Of a stretch of 64,000 nt of DNA, positions 56,027 to 64,000 are shown piece by piece. The stretch covers positions 744,001-808,000 of the forward strand of contig NZ_CP073013.1 in the NCBI RefSeq assembly GCF_020694005.1. The letters run 5' to 3'. The stretch is from Marinomonas profundi (GTDB lineage: Bacteria > Pseudomonadota > Gammaproteobacteria > Pseudomonadales > Marinomonadaceae). How positions within the stretch are numbered: position 1 is the stretch's first letter; each line of letters opens with the position of its first letter. Below the pieces are notes generated by a model. It was not told the origin of the DNA, made no database searches, and was given only the letters and a program-made list of their open reading frames with translations. A program made the translations under genes and the position numbers.

Positions 56027-57313
56027 ATGAAAACAGATCAACAATACCTAGATTTAGATAAACAACTGCTGTGGCATCCCTATACCTCGATGAGCCAACC
56101 CAGCCCACATTTTTTAGTCGAAAAAGCCATTGGCTGCGAGATAACACTCAGTGATGGGCGCACCTTAATCGACGGCATGTCTTCTTGGTGGAGCGTCATT
56201 CACGGCTACAACCACCCAGTGATGAACCGCGCCATCCAAGCGCAGTTAACACAATTTGCCCATGTGATGTTTGGTGGCTTCACTCACAAACCCGCCATTG
56301 ATCTTGCCGAAAAACTCATCGCCATCACCCCCGCAAATTTACAACGGGTTTTCTTTTCCGACTCAGGCTCGGTATCTGTTGAAGTGGCCCTAAAAATGGC
56401 CATCCAGTATTGGAACACTCAAGGCAAACCGACAAAGCAATTTTTCGTCACCCCAAAAAGCGGCTATCACGGCGATACATTTGCCGCTATGTCAGTGTGT
56501 GACCCTGAAAATGGCATGCACAACGTATTCACCGGTGCACTAACACAACAAATTTTCGTTTCTCCGCCACCAACCGGTCTTAACGCACCCGTAAAAGCCG
56601 AATACCTAGACGAAATTCGCACAACCTTTGCAGAAAACCACCAACGCATCGCCGGTTTTATCATCGAACCTGTGGTGCAAAATGCCGGCGGTATGCGCTT
56701 TTACAATCCAGAGTACTTAAACCAGATTCGAGCACTGTGCGATGAATTCGATATTTTGTTAATTTTCGATGAAATTGCCACCGGTTTTGGTCGAACAGGT
56801 AAGCTTTTCGCCACCGATCACACCAACATTTGCCCTGATATTATGTGCGTTGGCAAGGCGTTAACTGGTGGTTATATGACGCTGGCCGCCACCTTAACAA
56901 ACGATAAAGTCGCCCTGGGTATCAGCGACAATGGCGGGGTGTTTATGCACGGCCCCACCTTCATGGGCAACCCACTGGCCTGCTCCGCCGCCAACGCCAG
57001 CCTGTCTCTTCTAAGTGAATACGACATTGCAGAAAAAATCACACAATTAGAACGTTGGATGCAAGACGCGTTGACGCCATGCGAACAACTTGAGCAGGTC
57101 AAAGAAGTCCGCTGCCTAGGTGGCATTGGCGTTGTCGAATTGAAAAAAGCGGTTAACTTAAGTGAAATTCAGCCAAAATTCGTCGAACTTGGCGTTTGGG
57201 TACGGCCTTTTGGTAAACTCATCTACCTAATGCCGCCTTATGTTATGAGTGAGAAGCAAATTCAAACACTTGGCCAAGCCATCCACCAAGTAATAAGTGA
57301 AGAGACCTGTTAG
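56027..57313 (+). CDS. bioA: Adenosylmethionine-8-amino-7-oxononanoate aminotransferase BioA
   Basis: PLP aminotransferase making 7,8-diaminononanoate with SAM as amino donor. WHPYTSM near the N-terminus, SSWWSVIHGYNHP, the acidic LIFDEIATGFGRTG and the PLP lysine in CVGKALTGGYMTLAAT mark BioA. The 428-residue length is normal. It lies on the opposite strand from bioBFHCD, separated by comF. No BirA half-site is visible ahead of it. Confidence 0.95.
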   Translation: MKTDQQYLDLDKQLLWHPYTSMSQPSPHFLVEKAIGCEITLSDGRTLIDGMSSWWSVIHGYNHPVMNRAIQAQLTQFAHVMFGGFTHKPAIDLAEKLIAITPANLQRVFFSDSGSVSVEVALKMAIQYWNTQGKPTKQFFVTPKSGYHGDTFAAMSVCDPENGMHNVFTGALTQQIFVSPPPTGLNAPVKAEYLDEIRTTFAENHQRIAGFIIEPVVQNAGGMRFYNPEYLNQIRALCDEFDILLIFDEIATGFGRTGKLFATDHTNICPDIMCVGKALTGGYMTLAATLTNDKVALGISDNGGVFMHGPTFMGNPLACSAANASLSLLSEYDIAEKITQLERWMQDALTPCEQLEQVKEVRCLGGIGVVELKKAVNLSEIQPKFVELGVWVRPFGKLIYLMPPYVMSEKQIQTLGQAIHQVISEETC

Positions 57314-57331
57314 GCATACGACCAGAACACT

Positions 57332-57360
57332 AACCCCCTGACTTGCAGGGGTTTTGGTTT
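57332..57360 (+). terminator. Rho-independent terminator after bioA
   Basis: The stem CCCCTG-ACTTG-CAGGGG, extended by two A-T pairs past a bulged C, is followed by TTTTGGTTT. It lies 18 bases after the bioA stop. Confidence 0.8.
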
Positions 57361-57655
57361 GGTGTAATTCGCTTTTTGTCGGCCTAAAGGCGCGACCTAC
57401 ATCGTTTTGTGTAGGTCGTGATTTATCGCGACAAGGGTTTTGATGTGATGCGCTTTTTGTCGGCCTAAAGGCGCGACCTACATCGTTTTGTGTAGGTCGT
57501 GATTTATCGCGACAAGGGTTTTGGTTTGGTGTGATTCGCTTTTTGTCGGCCTAAAGGCGCGACCTACATCGTTTTGTGTAGGTCGTGATTTATCGCGACA
57601 AGGGTTTTGATGTGATGCGCTTTTTGTCGGCCTAAAGGCGCGACAAAAAGCCACC
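57350..57655. repeat. Array of palindromic repeats, about 3.5 copies
   Basis: The 352-base gap after bioA is filled by this array. The core starts at 57372, 57453, 57539 and 57620, so steps are 81, 86 and 81 bases. Each core holds two small hairpins (GTCGGCC-TAAA-GGC and GTCGTGA-TTTA-TCGCGAC types) joined by GTAGGTCG arms around ATCGTTTTGT. Two linker types alternate, so the array is a doubled 167-base dimer. The last copy is cut short after GCGCGAC. No reading frame lies inside. Confidence 0.92.
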
Positions 57656-57666
57656 TGACTGGCGTA

Positions 57667-59229
57667 TTACTGCTTCATGCGCTCTGCAAGATTACCCTGC
57701 TCATACGCTTCTTCTTCAATGTGGGTAATGTTCAGCACGATACTTTCAGCTTGTTCAATACTATTAATGCTTAATGCATCAACATCTTGCATCTTATCGT
57801 TAAGGTCGCGCGCCACACTCGCCTGCTCTTCAGACGAAACATTAATCTGTGCTGTCATTTCAACAACGCGTTTAATCGCCGTCTCAATATCACTCATTTT
57901 CTGCGCTACGTCGTTAACACTGTCAACACCTTGCTGCGCGACCACACTGCCCTTATCTATGGTGCTAGTCACATCTGCGGTATTTTTCTTTAACTCTTCG
58001 GTCATGCTGTGAATACTTTGTGTGGCGTTCTGAGTTCTAATCGCCAAGGCACGCACTTCGTCCGCGACGACCGCAAAACCACGACCCGCCTCACCGGCAC
58101 GGGCAGACTCTATGGCGGCGTTCAATGCCAATAAATTAGTTTGCTCTGCGATACCACTAATGGAATTAACCACTTCATTAATGCTGTCACTACGCTCTGC
58201 CAGCACCGCCACCACTTTTTTCGCATCCGATATGTCTTGATAAACCTGACGCATCGTTTCGCCCGTTTTCTGAGCTAACAAACGACTCTCACGAGACAAA
58301 CCACCCACCGATTCCGTCGCCTCAACGGCGACATGAATGTGCTCCGCAACATGCGTCACACTGGATAATAACTGAGAGCTGGCCGCCACAACCTCTTGAA
58401 AGGTGTTACGTTGCGTATTGAAGTTTTTTAAATTCGCTGTCACGCTATTTTTCGCTTCTGAGGCCCTATGACTTAGCTGCTTAGCCCCCTCTTTTAGGCG
58501 ATAACGAAAGGTATTACCTGCGGCTTCTTGATGAATCTTGGCAAACTTAACCGCTGCTTTTGTGCCAATGGTTTTGCAATACAAGTATTGCCCTATAGGG
58601 TTATGCGCCTCTGACGCCAACCCAGACACCACCGTATTTAACGACTGATGTTGATGATAGGTCAAAAGCAAGCCCAACAACGTCAAAATAGGGGCGGCAA
58701 TCTGCAACGCCAGGGTATTGGACAACAGACCAGCCAAGGCCAACAAAACAAAACAAAGCATCACAGGCCAAGAAGCATTGGCCAAATACGCGGCCGCTTT
58801 GGTGCGCAATGGCACCACACTTTTACCCGCATTAATACGATCATAGACAGATTGTGCGTGCTGGATTTCCTCTCGAGTCGCTTTACGTCGAACCGACTCA
58901 TAACCAATCACTTTACTGCCATCTAGCAAGGGGCTCATATGGGCACTCACCCAATAATGGTCGCCATTTTCACAACGGTTTTTCACCAGCCCCATCCAGC
59001 TTTTACCTTGTTTAAGGTTGGCCCACATATCGGCAAAAACCGCCGAGGGCACATCTGGGTGACGAATCACGTTGTGAGGCTTACCTATTAGCGCTTCACG
59101 CTCATAGCCTGCTATTTCGCAAAAAACGTCATTAACAAAGGTAATGCGTCCTTTCACATCCGTACTGGAAACCAACATATAGCTTTCAGGAAAATCATTT
59201 TCTTTATTTGTTACTGGCATTTTTCGCAT
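57667..59229 (-). CDS. Aer-like methyl-accepting chemotaxis protein (PAS)
   Basis: Energy or redox taxis receptor. The N-terminal PAS domain (about residues 15-115) has the Aer pattern [20 protein letters not shown] and [13 protein letters not shown], which in Aer binds FAD. Membrane segments lie near residues 150-190, with no large periplasmic domain. The signalling hairpin has [19 protein letters not shown] sequence ([20 protein letters not shown]). There is no C-terminal CheR-tether pentapeptide. It stands alone between the repeat array and dnaB. I saw no sigma28 promoter ahead of it. Confidence 0.92.
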   Translation of the reverse strand: MRKMPVTNKENDFPESYMLVSSTDVKGRITFVNDVFCEIAGYEREALIGKPHNVIRHPDVPSAVFADMWANLKQGKSWMGLVKNRCENGDHYWVSAHMSPLLDGSKVIGYESVRRKATREEIQHAQSVYDRINAGKSVVPLRTKAAAYLANASWPVMLCFVLLALAGLLSNTLALQIAAPILTLLGLLLTYHQHQSLNTVVSGLASEAHNPIGQYLYCKTIGTKAAVKFAKIHQEAAGNTFRYRLKEGAKQLSHRASEAKNSVTANLKNFNTQRNTFQEVVAASSQLLSSVTHVAEHIHVAVEATESVGGLSRESRLLAQKTGETMRQVYQDISDAKKVVAVLAERSDSINEVVNSISGIAEQTNLLALNAAIESARAGEAGRGFAVVADEVRALAIRTQNATQSIHSMTEELKKNTADVTSTIDKGSVVAQQGVDSVNDVAQKMSDIETAIKRVVEMTAQINVSSEEQASVARDLNDKMQDVDALSINSIEQAESIVLNITHIEEEAYEQGNLAERMKQ

Positions 59230-59317
59230 AAATAACTCTCGATCTTATAGTAATTATTTTCACCACCAACGTAGTGGTGTGTTTTTAAAGATGACATAAA
59301 AATACACCAATCAGGGG

Positions 59318-60703
59318 CTATTCGTCATCAAAATCTCGGTAAGCATCTGGCGCCAAATCTTCAAAGCGGGTGTACTTACCGACAAACGCCAGTCGACAAG
59401 TCCCTATCGGACCATTACGTTGCTTACCAATAATAATCTCAGCGATCCCTTTATGAGGCGTGTCTTCATGATACACCTCATCACGATAGACAAAAGAAAT
59501 CACGTCCGCATCCTGCTCAATCGCCCCAGATTCACGCAAATCTGAGTTTACAGGGCGCTTATTTGGTCGGTTTTCCAAGCTACGGTTAAGCTGAGAAAGC
59601 GCCACCATTGGGCACTCCATTTCCTTGGCGATGGCTTTAAGGGAGCGAGATATTTCAGAAATTTCATTGGTACGACCTTCGGTGAAACCAGGAATTTGCA
59701 TCAACTGCAGATAATCCACCATGATCATCGCCACGCCACCATGCTCACGCGCAATACGTCGCACACGCGAGCGCATTTCAGTCGGGCTAATACCGCCCGT
59801 GTCATCAATAAATAACTTACGGTCTTTGAGCATTTTCACCGCCGACATCAATTTGTCCCAGTCTTCTTGAACCAATTGCCCAGAACGCATACGCGTCTGA
59901 TCAATTCGCCCCAGGGAGGACAACATACGCATCATTAACGCCTCGGCCGGCATCTCTAAACTGAAGACAATAACGGGTTTTTCACTGATCATGGTGGCAT
60001 TTTCCACCAAGTTCATCGCAAAGGTGGTTTTACCCATCGACGGACGACCCGCGACAATAATCAAATCGGATGGCTGCATGCCAGCGGTCATGGCGTCTAA
60101 ATCCGTAAAGCCTGTACTCAAGCCGGTGATCGCACCTTCCTGATGATACAGCTCATCAATTTTATCCACCGTGGCACTTAATATATCGGCGGCAATACGT
60201 GGCCCACCTTTTTTCTCACCGCCTTCTGCGATTTGAAAGATTTTTCGTTCCGCTTCATCCAATACTTCCGCCGCCGTCATTCCTTCTGGATGAAAGGCCC
60301 GCGCAGAAATATCATTCGTGGTGGAAATTAGGCGGCGCAAGATAGAACGCTCGCGCACAATGTCGGCATAAGCGGCGATATTTGACGCGCTAGGCGTTGC
60401 CTCAGCAACCTCAATTAAGTACGCCATGCCACCAATAGACTCTAAGTCGCCACGTTTGTCTAAGCGCTCCCCAATGGTCACCACATCGATAGGCTCAGAC
60501 TCATCAGCCAAACGAGCAATCACGGTAAAGATCGACTTGTGCTCTGGACGATAAAAATCATCCGCAATCACCAGCTCAGAGACCTTTTCCCACGCTTGTG
60601 GGTCCAGCATTAAGCCACCAACAACGGAACGCTCAGCTTCAATGGAATACGGTGGTAATTTAATAGAAGCGACTTCAGAATCATTTAGTTGCACGCAAAA
60701 CAC
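59318..60703 (-). CDS. dnaB: Replicative DNA helicase DnaB
   Basis: Hexameric 5'-3' helicase of the replication fork. The N-terminal collar domain reads SIEAERSVVGGLMLDPQAW. The RecA-type C-terminal domain has GRPSMGKTTFA, VDYLQLM and the SRSLKAIAKEM and LSQLNR motifs. The 461-residue length is normal. A GTG at 60694 (MQLNDSE) with GGG eight bases ahead may be the true start. It lies downstream of rplI across a strong terminator. Confidence 0.96.
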   Translation of the reverse strand: MFCVQLNDSEVASIKLPPYSIEAERSVVGGLMLDPQAWEKVSELVIADDFYRPEHKSIFTVIARLADESEPIDVVTIGERLDKRGDLESIGGMAYLIEVAEATPSASNIAAYADIVRERSILRRLISTTNDISARAFHPEGMTAAEVLDEAERKIFQIAEGGEKKGGPRIAADILSATVDKIDELYHQEGAITGLSTGFTDLDAMTAGMQPSDLIIVAGRPSMGKTTFAMNLVENATMISEKPVIVFSLEMPAEALMMRMLSSLGRIDQTRMRSGQLVQEDWDKLMSAVKMLKDRKLFIDDTGGISPTEMRSRVRRIAREHGGVAMIMVDYLQLMQIPGFTEGRTNEISEISRSLKAIAKEMECPMVALSQLNRSLENRPNKRPVNSDLRESGAIEQDADVISFVYRDEVYHEDTPHKGIAEIIIGKQRNGPIGTCRLAFVGKYTRFEDLAPDAYRDFDDE

Positions 60704-60751
60704 CCATACAAAAACAGAAAAAACACAAGGGGATTAGCTTATCACGCCCAT

Positions 60752-60785
60752 AAAAAAAAGGGCATCTTGCAAACACAAGATACCC
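60752..60785 (-). terminator. Rho-independent terminator of the rpsF-rpsR-rplI operon
   Basis: On the minus strand the stem GGGTATCTTG-N6-CAAGATGCCC (10 pairs, one mismatch-free arm set) is followed by eight T. It lies 52 bases past the rplI stop and just before dnaB. Confidence 0.9.
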
Positions 60786-60793
60786 CTTTCTTA

Positions 60794-60840
60794 TTAAGAA
60801 GAACTGACGCCCTTCTTAAGTAATTTGCCTAGGCAAATTA
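60794..60840. repeat. Two further hairpins at the rplI stop
   Basis: A perfect 20-base palindrome (60821-60840) includes the rplI stop codon, and next to it TTAAGAAG/CTTCTTAA arms (60794-60801, 60812-60819) flank a ten-base loop. With the terminator at 60752 they make three hairpins in a row. They may protect the mRNA 3' end; this is inference. Confidence 0.7.
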
Positions 60841-61281
60841 CTCAGCGATTACAGACAAAGTGACCGTTACAATAACTTCAGAATGAAGTTGAACGTCTAC
60901 TTCGAAAGAACCTGTATGACGAATCGCGCCTTCTGGAAGACGGATTTCAGCTTTCTCTACCGCTACTTGCGTAGAAATAGCATCTGCGATGTCACGAGTA
61001 CCGATAGAACCGAAAAGCTTGCCTTCATCACCCGCATTTGCAGCGATAGTGAAAGTTTTGCCTTCTAGCGTTAGAGCACGAGCTTCAGCTGCAGCTTTAC
61101 GCTCAGCGGCTTGCGCTTCAAGTTCAACACGACGCTCTTCAAAGCTAGCCAAGTTAGCTTTTGTAGCCATTACAGCTTTTTTGTTCGGAATCAAAAAGTT
61201 ACGAGCATAACCTGGTTTAACAACGGCAACGTCACCAATACCACCTAGCTTGTTTACTTTGTCGAGTAGAATAACTTCCAT
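60838..61281 (-). CDS. rplI: 50S ribosomal protein L9
   Basis: The N-terminal rRNA-binding domain reads [20 protein letters not shown] and [14 protein letters not shown] long connecting helix and the C-terminal domain follow. The start is ATG 61281, with GAGG eight bases ahead; the upstream GTG is not needed. The 147-residue product is normal. Confidence 0.97.
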   Translation of the reverse strand: MEVILLDKVNKLGGIGDVAVVKPGYARNFLIPNKKAVMATKANLASFEERRVELEAQAAERKAAAEARALTLEGKTFTIAANAGDEGKLFGSIGTRDIADAISTQVAVEKAEIRLPEGAIRHTGSFEVDVQLHSEVIVTVTLSVIAE

Positions 61282-61303
61282 CTCGATCACCTCTAATTAA
61301 TCA

Positions 61304-62164
61304 TTAGCTATCACTTGAGTTGGACGCTTTACCTTGGATTCTAGAACGAATATTCACAAAACTGTCGATCACACAAAGTGCGACCAATACATTCGCGAAA
61401 TACACATTCAGAACAAAAAATCCCACCAGATAAAATGCAATCAGTCCAACAACCCCAATTTCTTTTTTTGCTAAAATACCATGTATTAAAGCGAGCCCCG
61501 GCAACACTAAAGCGGGTACAGCGGCTTGAGATAGAATAATAAAGGAACCGCCTAGGCTTTCCCCAATTAAAATCATCCCACCCAAAACCAAACTAAACGC
61601 CACTGGCAATCTTAGTTGATGAAACTCAGTACGCAAACCGCCTGGGTTATAGAGCCCTGCTTGCCACTTTCTTGCTAAAAACAAGGAAGCAATGGCAATC
61701 ACCACTTGGAAGATGGACACTGCCATCACCGCCTGGTTAAAAATCAAATCTTTATCAGGAATCTCGACCCCTTCTGATACCAACACCTTCTGAACCAAAG
61801 CTACCGCTAGATTCAAAACGTCCGCCATCAAAAAAGGCTGAAGCAGCGTACTGATAACAGCTAAAAAGCTGCCAGCTAACAGCACCCAACTCCATGACGC
61901 TGTTGATCTAAGTAAATAGCCCAACAACATCACATCAACCAACACCAGAAGTGCCGTTGCATCACCTTGGTATATCCACAGCACAAATGCTGGTAGACAC
62001 CCCCAAGCTAATACCGGTATTCCTTCTTTTACACCTTTGCGAAGCACCACCAATCCTAGGATCGCAGCAGCTAGCCAAAACATCATAGGGATCAGACCAA
62101 ACACCATCACACCGATAACGGCATTAAGACGTTTTTTCATGACCCATTTCGCTAAACCACTCAT
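61304..62164 (-). CDS. Polytopic membrane protein between rpsR and rplI
   Basis: Eight or so hydrophobic segments over 286 residues, with no transporter or enzyme motif that I recognise. A membrane protein of similar size holds the same place in Pseudomonas (between rpsR and rplI), so the arrangement is conserved although the role is unknown. A DUF2232/YybS-like relationship is possible but not shown here. Confidence 0.75.
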   Translation of the reverse strand: MSGLAKWVMKKRLNAVIGVMVFGLIPMMFWLAAAILGLVVLRKGVKEGIPVLAWGCLPAFVLWIYQGDATALLVLVDVMLLGYLLRSTASWSWVLLAGSFLAVISTLLQPFLMADVLNLAVALVQKVLVSEGVEIPDKDLIFNQAVMAVSIFQVVIAIASLFLARKWQAGLYNPGGLRTEFHQLRLPVAFSLVLGGMILIGESLGGSFIILSQAAVPALVLPGLALIHGILAKKEIGVVGLIAFYLVGFFVLNVYFANVLVALCVIDSFVNIRSRIQGKASNSSDS

Positions 62165-62185
62165 AAAAGCGCTTCTTTCAGCCTA

Positions 62186-62416
62186 TTAATTAAAGTGGCT
62201 ATCAGTGTAAGGAAGTAAAGCAATGTAGCGAGCGCGTTTAATAGCAGTCGCTAGCTGACGCTGGTAACGAGCCTTAGTGCCAGTAATACGGCTAGGTACG
62301 ATTTTACCAGTTTCAGTAATATAACCTTTCAGTGTGTCTAGATCTTTGTAATCGATCTCTTTAACGCCTTCTGCTGTAAAACGGCAGAACTTACGACGAC
62401 GGAAAAAACGAGCCAT
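62186..62416 (-). CDS. rpsR: 30S ribosomal protein S18
   Basis: 76 residues with the conserved basic start [33 protein letters not shown] and the RNA-binding [19 protein letters not shown]. It pairs with S6 on the ribosome. It lies 22 bases after rpsF. Confidence 0.98.
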   Translation of the reverse strand: MARFFRRRKFCRFTAEGVKEIDYKDLDTLKGYITETGKIVPSRITGTKARYQRQLATAIKRARYIALLPYTDSHFN

Positions 62417-62438
62417 GAGTGTCTCCTAATAAAATAGA

Positions 62439-62843
62439 TTAATCTTCAGATTCTTCAGATACTTCTTCAGAATTGTCGTGGTTACGCTCTTCACGCTGAG
62501 GAGCAGAACGACGATCTTCACGACCTTCAGAAGCTTTAATAGGAGATACGTCAGTTACCGCATCTTTACGACGAATCACCAAGTTACGGATGATGGCATC
62601 GTTGTAGCGGAACGTGTCGTTTAGTTCAGACAAAACACTGTCAGAACACTCAATGTTCATAAGAACATAGTGTGCTTTGTGAATTTTGTTAATTGGGTAA
62701 GCAAGTTGACGACGACCCCAATCCTCTAAACGGTGAACTTGGCCACCATCTTCAGTGATTAGGTTAGTGTAACGCTCTACCATTGCTGGTACTTGCTCGC
62801 TTTGATCTGGGTGAACCAGAAAGACGATTTCATAATGACGCAT
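62439..62843 (-). CDS. rpsF: 30S ribosomal protein S6
   Basis: [20 protein letters not shown] opens a ferredoxin-like fold, with [15 protein letters not shown] the family signature. An acidic tail (EEVSEESED) follows, which in E. coli receives extra glutamates from RimK. First gene of the operon. No priB lies between rpsF and rpsR, unlike enterobacteria. Confidence 0.97.
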   Translation of the reverse strand: MRHYEIVFLVHPDQSEQVPAMVERYTNLITEDGGQVHRLEDWGRRQLAYPINKIHKAHYVLMNIECSDSVLSELNDTFRYNDAIIRNLVIRRKDAVTDVSPIKASEGREDRRSAPQREERNHDNSEEVSEESED

Positions 62844-62931
62844 TTAAGCTCCTTATGGGTTCTTAGTCTCCACGCTTGCTTCCCCTGTGATAAAGCTGTG
62901 AGACAAGGAGTATTGATTTACAGGGACGCGT

Positions 62932-62961
62932 ATTATATAGCACGAGTGGACAACAAGTAAA
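62932..62961 (-). promoter_or_regulatory. rpsF operon promoter
   Basis: On the minus strand a perfect -10 TATAAT (62932-62937) lies 18 bases from TTTACT (62956-62961). The leader to the rpsF ATG is about 80 bases. It contains CCCTGT and ACAGGG arms that could pair, possibly part of an S6:S18 autoregulatory leader, which I cannot confirm by eye. Confidence 0.7.
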
Positions 62962-63064
62962 CCGAAAAGGCGTAACCAAACCAAAGTGACCCTCCCTATC
63001 AGTGCAAATGAGGCGCCATCACCAACGAGTTTTTAGGAAGAAAAAAGCATTTCCTGCAAACTAT

Positions 63065-63093
63065 TTTACAGCTCTCTCCTAAGCCAATAGAAT
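63065..63093 (+). promoter_or_regulatory. Promoter of the MipA/OmpV-like gene
   Basis: TTTACA (63065-63070) and TAGAAT (63088-63093) each match consensus at five of six positions, with the ideal 17-base spacer. The start codon lies 33 bases further on. Confidence 0.65.
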
Positions 63094-63126
63094 CAATGGC
63101 ACCTTAATTCATTCAAGCGTGAGAAT

Positions 63127-63861
63127 ATGGACATCATCCAAAAAATTATTTTAGTATCCATCACCCTTACTCCGCTCATCGCACACGCTGACGGTGACCT
63201 AGGAGTCATAGGCGCCATGTCACAATCGATCTACAAAGACGTCGACTCTCGATCCGCATTTTTACCCAATATAAATTATCAAGGTGAACACTTTTTCATC
63301 GGCTTACCTGAAACTGGCTACCGTTTTTTACCGAAAAAATCCGTACAGAACGCGGCTATCGGCCTATCTTATGATAGCTCAAGCTTCGATCCTGATGATT
63401 CAGATGACATCAACATCCAACAATTAGACGACAGAGACGCCAGTATTATGGCATTTGCCTCTTATAAATATGGCCCGGTAACAACAAAATTGGCGCAAGA
63501 CATCAGCGGCGAACACGACGGTTACTACGCCCAAATATCGGCAGGCTACCCTATTCCCATGGGTCATTGGAAAATCATACCCACCATTTCTTATCGCTAC
63601 ATGAACAGTAAGATGAGCAATCATCTTTTTGGCATTTCACCGGCAGAGTCAAACCGAACCGGTGGCAGCATTACAGCCCATGACGCTGACGCTATCTCTT
63701 TTGTGCGCTATGGCGTAAGAGGCATGTATTCGCTCTCACAAAATATTAGCCTAATGCTGGGTGTCGTCCATACAAAATACGACGATGACGTACTCAAAAG
63801 CGCTATAGTCGAAGACAATGCAAGCACTTCTGTTTTAGCGGGTGTATTCGTTTCCTTTTAG
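63127..63861 (+). CDS. MipA/OmpV family outer membrane protein
   Basis: A signal peptide (cleavage near IAHA-DG) precedes a beta-barrel pattern of alternating strands and a C-terminal ...VLAGVFVSF, ending in Phe as outer membrane proteins do. Family features are YRFLPKKS-type early strands and the GPVTTKLAQDISGEHDGYYA motif region. MipA scaffolds murein hydrolases and synthases in E. coli; the role here is unproven. It is a single gene with its own promoter. Confidence 0.85.
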   Translation: MDIIQKIILVSITLTPLIAHADGDLGVIGAMSQSIYKDVDSRSAFLPNINYQGEHFFIGLPETGYRFLPKKSVQNAAIGLSYDSSSFDPDDSDDINIQQLDDRDASIMAFASYKYGPVTTKLAQDISGEHDGYYAQISAGYPIPMGHWKIIPTISYRYMNSKMSNHLFGISPAESNRTGGSITAHDADAISFVRYGVRGMYSLSQNISLMLGVVHTKYDDDVLKSAIVEDNASTSVLAGVFVSF

Positions 63862-63925
63862 CGGATTCAAAGTAGAGCAAAGCCCCCAATAAAAACATCG
63901 TATTAGAACTTGCGGAACCCACATC

Positions 63926-64000
63926 ATGAGCAAATTTTCCAACAATACCCAAGCCATGCTATTTGGACTTGGGGCCGTGTTACTTTGGTCAACGGTTGCC
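63926..64000 (+). CDS. DMT/EamA family transporter, N-terminal fragment (window edge)
   Basis: Twenty-five codons from ATG 63926 to the end of the window read MSKFSNNTQAMLFGLGAVLL and then WSTVA. The short polar start followed by a first membrane segment containing LLWST is typical of EamA (DMT) permeases. The rest lies outside, so substrate and length cannot be judged. Confidence 0.6.
   Translation, partial: MSKFSNNTQAMLFGLGAVLLWSTVA

Noticed and set aside
57350..57655. CRISPR array
   Set aside because: The repeated part is longer than CRISPR repeats, the intervening sequences are of two recurring types rather than unique spacers, and there are no cas genes.

Overview
The window looks like chromosome from a marine gammaproteobacterium of the Oceanospirillales, most probably Marinomonas or a close relative. 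This is an inference from gene order and protein style, since no rRNA gene is present. Coding is dense, almost all genes from 3.2 to 62.8 kb are on the minus strand, and I see no insertion sequence, prophage, tRNA, rRNA or CRISPR.

Layout. 0-6.6 kb holds the end of mnmC, a small unknown gene, cysE, and a yheU-ligA-zipA block. 6.6-13.4 kb is a complete ccmABCDEFGHI cytochrome c maturation operon, including a 58-residue ccmD. At 13.6-15.4 kb a FliK-like protein and a stand-alone FlhB C-terminal domain protein sit on the plus strand. 15.4-24.2 kb is the chemotaxis operon (cheY-cheZ-cheA-cheB-motC-motD-parC-parP-cheW-DUF2802). 24.2-35.7 kb carries fliA, flhF, flhA, flhB, fliRQPONML and fliK. 35.7-41.6 kb is a regulatory insert between fliK and fliJ. 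41.6-50.5 kb carries fliJIHGFE, fleR, fleS and a reduced fleQ. 50.5-57.3 kb is the biotin locus (bioBFHCD, divergent comF, bioA). The rest holds a repeat array, an Aer-like chemoreceptor, dnaB, the rpsF-rpsR-membrane protein-rplI operon, a MipA/OmpV-type outer membrane protein and the first codons of a DMT-family transporter.

How the parts work together. The window encodes the flagellar export gate, ATPase complex, MS ring and C-ring switch, the MotCD stator, one full chemosensory pathway with its polar ParC/ParP positioning proteins, and one receptor. The FleSR two-component system and sigma28 are present.

Most notable. The regulatory top of the flagellar cluster departs from the Pseudomonas plan in linked ways. 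The fleQ position encodes only 156 residues: the FleQ receiver-like domain joined to the FleQ DNA-binding helix-turn-helix, with the whole sigma54 AAA+ domain missing. The gene for FleN/FlhG, the partner that binds the FleQ AAA+ domain, is absent from its usual place between flhF and fliA. In the fliK-fliJ interval the HsbR-like phosphatase/kinase has Gly instead of the phospho-acceptor Asp, its Hpt partner gene is missing, and two large proteins of unknown type occupy the site. Other points are a BirA-type operator over the bioB promoter inside the comF reading frame, a hairpin covering the bioA ribosome binding site, and a palindromic repeat family with a two-step array at 57.35-57.65 kb and a compensatory variant at 3.1 kb.
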